Origin: Stercoripulliclostridium_A sp045535235 | GTDB lineage: Bacteria; Bacillota; Clostridia; Christensenellales; DTU072 | NCBI GenBank assembly: GCA_045535235.1 | Contig: JAZSLG010000011.1 | Span: 1-29,765, forward strand | Length of the DNA stretch: 29,765 nt | Direction of reading: 5' to 3' | In this document: positions 26,231 to 29,765 of the stretch, piece after piece | Layout: every line of letters begins with the position of its first letter | Position numbering within the stretch: the stretch's first letter is position 1 | Position numbers and translations under genes: made by a program | The notes under the pieces: model-generated | What the model was told of the DNA's origin: nothing | What the model saw: the letters and a program-made list of their open reading frames with translations, nothing else | The model's database searches: none

Positions 26231-28468
26231 CTATTTGTTAGGTTTTTTGATGGTATTAAGTTTCGCATTTATACCTAATAATTGCTCTTTGGTAAGATTA
26301 ATACCCATAGTACCAATCATTCCTGCTAGTCTTATTAGAGTAAATCCACCCATCATTTGCATCATGGTTTCATTCATTTCAAATCCCATAACGGTGTCAC
26401 CTTGTTTGGGTAGCATAGCACTAAACATTTGTGAAAACATTGCCATACCCTCGGGTGTTGCCATAATGTCTGATAGTTTGTCGTTTATGGAAAGATATCC
26501 TTCTACTTCGGTAATATCAAACCAGTTAAGGATTGCACTCTTTTCTCTCAAACGATAAGCCTCGTTGAATACCGCCACTTTGCGAATAATTCCACAATCC
26601 TCACATTCTCCGGCTTTTGCGACGATAACACTTTCTCCTTCATTCTTAACGTCAAAGTAGAAGAAATGGTCGTCTGCGCTCTTCTTGCCGATTGAAACAC
26701 CGTTAACAAAAAGTTCTACTTCGGGTAGGTTTGAGTAAACAGTTACTTTAGTAACCTCCTCAACTCTATCGATATAACGCTTGCCACAAAGGTGAACGAA
26801 TGGGTCGTCGGATAACCATGCTTTGTAAGCGTAGAAAGAATCTTTCTTGTACTTTCTATCAAAGGTAATCAAGCCTTTGTGGTTTTGTCCGTTTTCACCA
26901 CCTTCTGAACGAGCATCTGCACCAAAGTCAAACATATTCCATACGTGTGTTGCCCACATGTATTTTCTAGTAAATAATTGTTTGATTAGTTCCTCGTGAT
27001 AATAGGCTTGGTATTCTTCCGTGTAATCCCCTTGCGTGGGTTTAGAGGTATGCCAATTTAGTGCTTCACAGCCGTATTCCGAGCAACCGATAGGAATGTT
27101 AGGATGAGTTGCATGGAACTTGTCAAACCAAGGTCCGTTCATGCTAGTATCACCACCATACCAACCAAAGTAATGGTTATATGAAACGCAATCGGGAATT
27201 TTAATATATTCGCAATCTATGGGACATGGAGAAACGGCAGCCATAGTAGTAAGTCTGGTCTTGTCCATATTGTGGCACAAATCGTTAAGAATATTGTGGT
27301 TTTCTAACAAATCCGGGTCCGCTTCCCCTTTCATGGTAATCTCGTTGGAAAGTCCCCAAACTACAATTGAAGCATGGTTATAATTTTGAGTAATAAGCTC
27401 TTTCATTTGAGAAATAGTATTCTCTCTACCATTGGGCATATGTTGAGAAATATAGGGAATTTCTGCCCAAATAACAAAGCCCATTTCGTCACATAAATCA
27501 TAAAAATATTGGTCGTGTTGATAGTGCGCAAGCCTAATCGTAGTTGCACCTACTTCGTATATTAATTCGGCGTCTTCCTTGTGGTGTTCGGGAAGAAGGG
27601 CGTTGCCGTATCCCCATCTATCTTGGTGACGAGATACACCGCGAAGGGGGTATTCTTCACCGTTAAGAATAAATCCACGATTGGGGTCGATTTCATAGTA
27701 ACGGCAACCAAAACGTGTTGAAAGGTTATCCAATACCTCATCTCCATCAACCAATTCGGTTACAAGAGTATATAGATAAGGATTCTTTCTACCGTTCCAT
27801 AATGTTGCATTACTAATCGCTAATTCTACCTTGCTTGATGCACTAGTAGTTGAAGCCACAACTTTGCCTTCTTTATCCAAAACAGTGTAGCGCACCGCTT
27901 GTCCTTCCTTAAGGTTAGTAACCCAAGTATTAACGGTTACAAGAGCATCTTTACCCATTACCTTGGGAGAAATTTGAACACCGGTACCACCGTAGTATTC
28001 CAAATCAAAGTGACTATCGTTTACACAAACGATATTTACGTCACGATAAAGACCACCGTAGAAAGTAAAGTCTGCCATTTGAGGATAAACTTTATCATTT
28101 GCACTATTATCGACTGCTATAACGAGAAGGTTATCACGATTAAGGGCATTGGTAATATCTACTCTCCAAGTAGAATAACCACCGTCGTGATGAGCAAGCT
28201 TGTTGCCGTTTAAATACACGTCTGCAGAGGAATTTGCGCCACGAATTTCAAGATAGTATTTGTCCGCTTCGGGTAAATCCATTTTATCGATAGTTTTTGC
28301 ATAATAACAAATACCACGATAATAATCGTTTCCACCATCTTGACCGTCAATAGCATTCCAAGAGTGTGGTAAGTTAACAAAATTCCAGTCCTTAGGCATT
28401 TCGCTGGGAACTGCGTTTGCTTGTTTTGTAAAAGCCCATTTTGCATTAAAATTGTAAATTTGTCTCAT
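26231..28468 (-). CDS. GH2 beta-galactosidase-type enzyme with C-terminal helical extension
   Basis: 745 residues. Sugar-binding domain (NLPHSWNAIDGQDG, YYRGICYYAK, ADVYLNGNKLAHHDGGY), Ig domain, barrel (GVSRHQDRWGYGNA, IRLAHYQHDQ), acid/base Glu376 in WGLSNE, nucleophile Glu464 in GCSEYGCEA. A DUF4982-like domain follows (~580-640: VYSNLPEVELFVNG). The final ~90 residues are a Met-rich helical tail (LSINDKLSDIMATPEGMAMF, MMQMMGGFTLIRLAGMIG) not found in LacZ. Likely a beta-galactosidase or related exo-glycosidase acting in the cytoplasm (no signal peptide). AGGTG sits 6 bases before ATG. It follows the symporter gene by about 100 bases, with an intervening hairpin that may lower its expression. 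Confidence 0.9.
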   Translation of the reverse strand: MRQIYNFNAKWAFTKQANAVPSEMPKDWNFVNLPHSWNAIDGQDGGNDYYRGICYYAKTIDKMDLPEADKYYLEIRGANSSADVYLNGNKLAHHDGGYSTWRVDITNALNRDNLLVIAVDNSANDKVYPQMADFTFYGGLYRDVNIVCVNDSHFDLEYYGGTGVQISPKVMGKDALVTVNTWVTNLKEGQAVRYTVLDKEGKVVASTTSASSKVELAISNATLWNGRKNPYLYTLVTELVDGDEVLDNLSTRFGCRYYEIDPNRGFILNGEEYPLRGVSRHQDRWGYGNALLPEHHKEDAELIYEVGATTIRLAHYQHDQYFYDLCDEMGFVIWAEIPYISQHMPNGRENTISQMKELITQNYNHASIVVWGLSNEITMKGEADPDLLENHNILNDLCHNMDKTRLTTMAAVSPCPIDCEYIKIPDCVSYNHYFGWYGGDTSMNGPWFDKFHATHPNIPIGCSEYGCEALNWHTSKPTQGDYTEEYQAYYHEELIKQLFTRKYMWATHVWNMFDFGADARSEGGENGQNHKGLITFDRKYKKDSFYAYKAWLSDDPFVHLCGKRYIDRVEEVTKVTVYSNLPEVELFVNGVSIGKKSADDHFFYFDVKNEGESVIVAKAGECEDCGIIRKVAVFNEAYRLREKSAILNWFDITEVEGYLSINDKLSDIMATPEGMAMFSQMFSAMLPKQGDTVMGFEMNETMMQMMGGFTLIRLAGMIGTMGINLTKEQLLGINAKLNTIKKPNK

Positions 28469-28498
28469 TAAATCACCTTTTAATTTTTAATTTGATAT

Positions 28499-28547
28499 AA
28501 AAAGAAATGGTTGACGTATGGTATATTTCACCCACTACGCCAACCAT
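28499..28547 (-). terminator. Intercistronic hairpin, possible partial terminator between symporter and GH2
   Basis: On the minus strand a 12-bp stem with one G-U pair (28536-28547 with 28507-28518) and a 17-base loop is followed by TTTCTTTTT. It looks like a weak terminator or an mRNA-processing hairpin that could set the symporter:enzyme ratio. Confidence 0.55.
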
Positions 28548-28569
28548 ATAACTAACTTAGGTAACGATA

Positions 28570-29765
28570 TTATTCAACATCTGCTACTGCTTCTTCGGTT
28601 GCAACGGTTTCAGCACTATCTTCTGCCTTGCGAGCATCGAGTTCCGCATTCATCTTTGCAAGAGTTTTCTTATCTAGGTTATAAACAAGAGCCAATCCGA
28701 TGAATTGTAGTACAGCAGAAACCAAGAATAGGCCTGCAACTAAATAACGAAGATTTACACCTACGTCAAATGAAAGTAGAGTTACGTCGATATACTCTTC
28801 ACCGGCTTCGTTAATAGCATTGTTAACGTATCCAAGAGGAGCCATAATTAGAAGAGCAACAGCGGGTCCAACACCTTGAGCGAGCTTACGGAAGAAGCTA
28901 TGAAGTGAGTAAACAACGCCTTCTTCACGTTTGCCGGTCTTCCACTCGTTGTAATCGATTGCATCACCCATCATAGCCCAAGAAACGGTTGAATAAATAC
29001 CAAGACCAAGGCTGTAAACAAGTTGAGCTACGATATAAAGAATAAGGTCGATAGAAGTGTTTTTGGGAGTAATGATAAACATCAAAGCACCACCAACCAT
29101 GGAGCAAATAGCACCCACTACCGATAGTTCTTTCTTACCATACTTGGTAACCATTTTACGAGCCAAAGGAGTAAATAATACGATAGGTATCATAGCAAAC
29201 ATTTGAACGATACCTTGTATTTGTGCATTCTTAAAGTAAATTTGGAATACAACAGAAACGGCAGTAGTTGCACCTTGCATACCAATAAACATACCCATAG
29301 CGGCGATAGTAGCACCAACTGCAGGACGGTTCATAATAAAGTTCTTCATTGCTTCAAAAACGTTAAACTTGGGTTGGTCTGCATTAAGAGATATTTCTTC
29401 ATCAACACGGATCTCGGTATTACGAATCATGAATTGGAAGCAAATAAAGCCAAGAGCGCCCATGATAAGAGCAGCTACGAAAACCATCATTCCGTTTAAT
29501 GAACCATCTTTATTATAAATAATGAAAGGAAGGATTACCATGGGAACCATATTTCCAACCATGGAGCCAACCGAACGCCATGCGGATAACGACGCTCTAT
29601 CTGCTGGGTCTTTAGAAATTAAAGAAAGTAGTGAGCCGTATGGTACGTTAGCAATAGTATAGAATGCGTCCCAAATTACGTATCCGGCAATAAAGATAAT
29701 AAATTTAGCCCAAGTAGGAGCATTCGGGAAAGGAAGGAAGCAACAAGCTCCGCCCACGATAAGAC
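28570..29765 (-). CDS. GPH-family sugar:cation symporter (5' end outside window)
   Basis: 398 codons are visible and the frame is still open at the right edge, so the first membrane helices and the true start are missing; an internal GTG at 29757 is not a credible start. About nine to ten hydrophobic segments remain. MGDAIDYNEWKTGKREEGVVYSLHSFFRKLAQG is broken here as MGDAIDYNEWKTGKREEG plus VVYSLHSFFRKLAQG: the typical cytoplasmic loop of glycoside-pentoside-hexuronide symporters. DPADRASLSAWRSVG early on is also typical. The tail is acidic (EEAVADVE). It imports glycosides with H+ or Na+. Being directly upstream of a GH2 gene suggests a galactoside or similar disaccharide; the substrate is not proven. 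Confidence 0.9.
   Translation of the reverse strand, partial: LIVGGACCFLPFPNAPTWAKFIIFIAGYVIWDAFYTIANVPYGSLLSLISKDPADRASLSAWRSVGSMVGNMVPMVILPFIIYNKDGSLNGMMVFVAALIMGALGFICFQFMIRNTEIRVDEEISLNADQPKFNVFEAMKNFIMNRPAVGATIAAMGMFIGMQGATTAVSVVFQIYFKNAQIQGIVQMFAMIPIVLFTPLARKMVTKYGKKELSVVGAICSMVGGALMFIITPKNTSIDLILYIVAQLVYSLGLGIYSTVSWAMMGDAIDYNEWKTGKREEGVVYSLHSFFRKLAQGVGPAVALLIMAPLGYVNNAINEAGEEYIDVTLLSFDVGVNLRYLVAGLFLVSAVLQFIGLALVYNLDKKTLAKMNAELDARKAEDSAETVATEEAVADVE

Noticed and set aside
1..29765. CRISPR array, tRNA/rRNA genes, transposase or integrase genes
   Set aside because: No regularly spaced repeats, cloverleaf sequences or mobile-element proteins were found on either strand by eye.

Overview
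The window is AT-rich DNA from what looks like a gut-type, low-GC Gram-positive bacterium (Bacillota, Clostridia-like). The reasons are strong AGGAG-type ribosome sites, TTGACN/TATAAT promoters with 17-base spacers, U-tract hairpin terminators, a lipobox lipoprotein, C-terminal and type II membrane anchors instead of outer-membrane machinery, and a family mix (GPH symporter, GH2, GH20, GH18, GH123-like, Cys-type sulfatase) typical of glycan foragers. The species cannot be named from the sequence. Nearly all genes lie on the minus strand; the sulfatase is the only supported plus-strand gene. No RNA genes, insertion sequences or CRISPR arrays were seen.

Layout, left to right: (1) 1-2848, the N-terminal 949 codons of a very large Ig-repeat lipoprotein, cut by the window edge. 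(2) 3028-4947, a toroid glycosidase/debranching-type gene interrupted by an in-frame TAA at codon 41. (3) 5225-9993, an operon read right to left: citrate synthase, GH20 hexosaminidase, a small beta-domain protein, a PHP metal hydrolase and a GDPD-like protein, the last four coupled by 4-8 base overlaps. (4) 10189-11496, a divergent sulfatase whose promoter predicts an almost leaderless mRNA. (5) 11628-17249, an 1873-residue GLUG/MBG surface protein. (6) 17452-26012, an operon read right to left: membrane-anchored GLUG protein, LacZ-type GH2, GH123/DUF6067-like protein, exported GH18-like protein. (7) 26231-29765, GPH sugar symporter (partial) and a second GH2 enzyme, closed by two tandem terminators.

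Taken together (inference), this is a glycan-use region aimed at sulfated, Gal/GlcNAc/GalNAc-containing polymers such as host mucin-type or glycolipid glycans. The exported GH18-like protein and large surface proteins would bind or trim outside, the GPH symporter would import small sugars, and the sulfatase, GH20, two GH2 enzymes and the GH123-like enzyme, none with a signal peptide, would finish the work in the cytoplasm. The linkage to a particular glycan is not proven by the sequence.

The most unusual signals are the nonsense codon in an otherwise intact glycosidase; alternating CG tracts placed inside the 17-base promoter spacers of both GLUG surface-protein genes, with a related perfect palindrome upstream of the lipoprotein gene; the leaderless sulfatase; and a two-gene split of what is usually a single beta-domain plus PHP protein.
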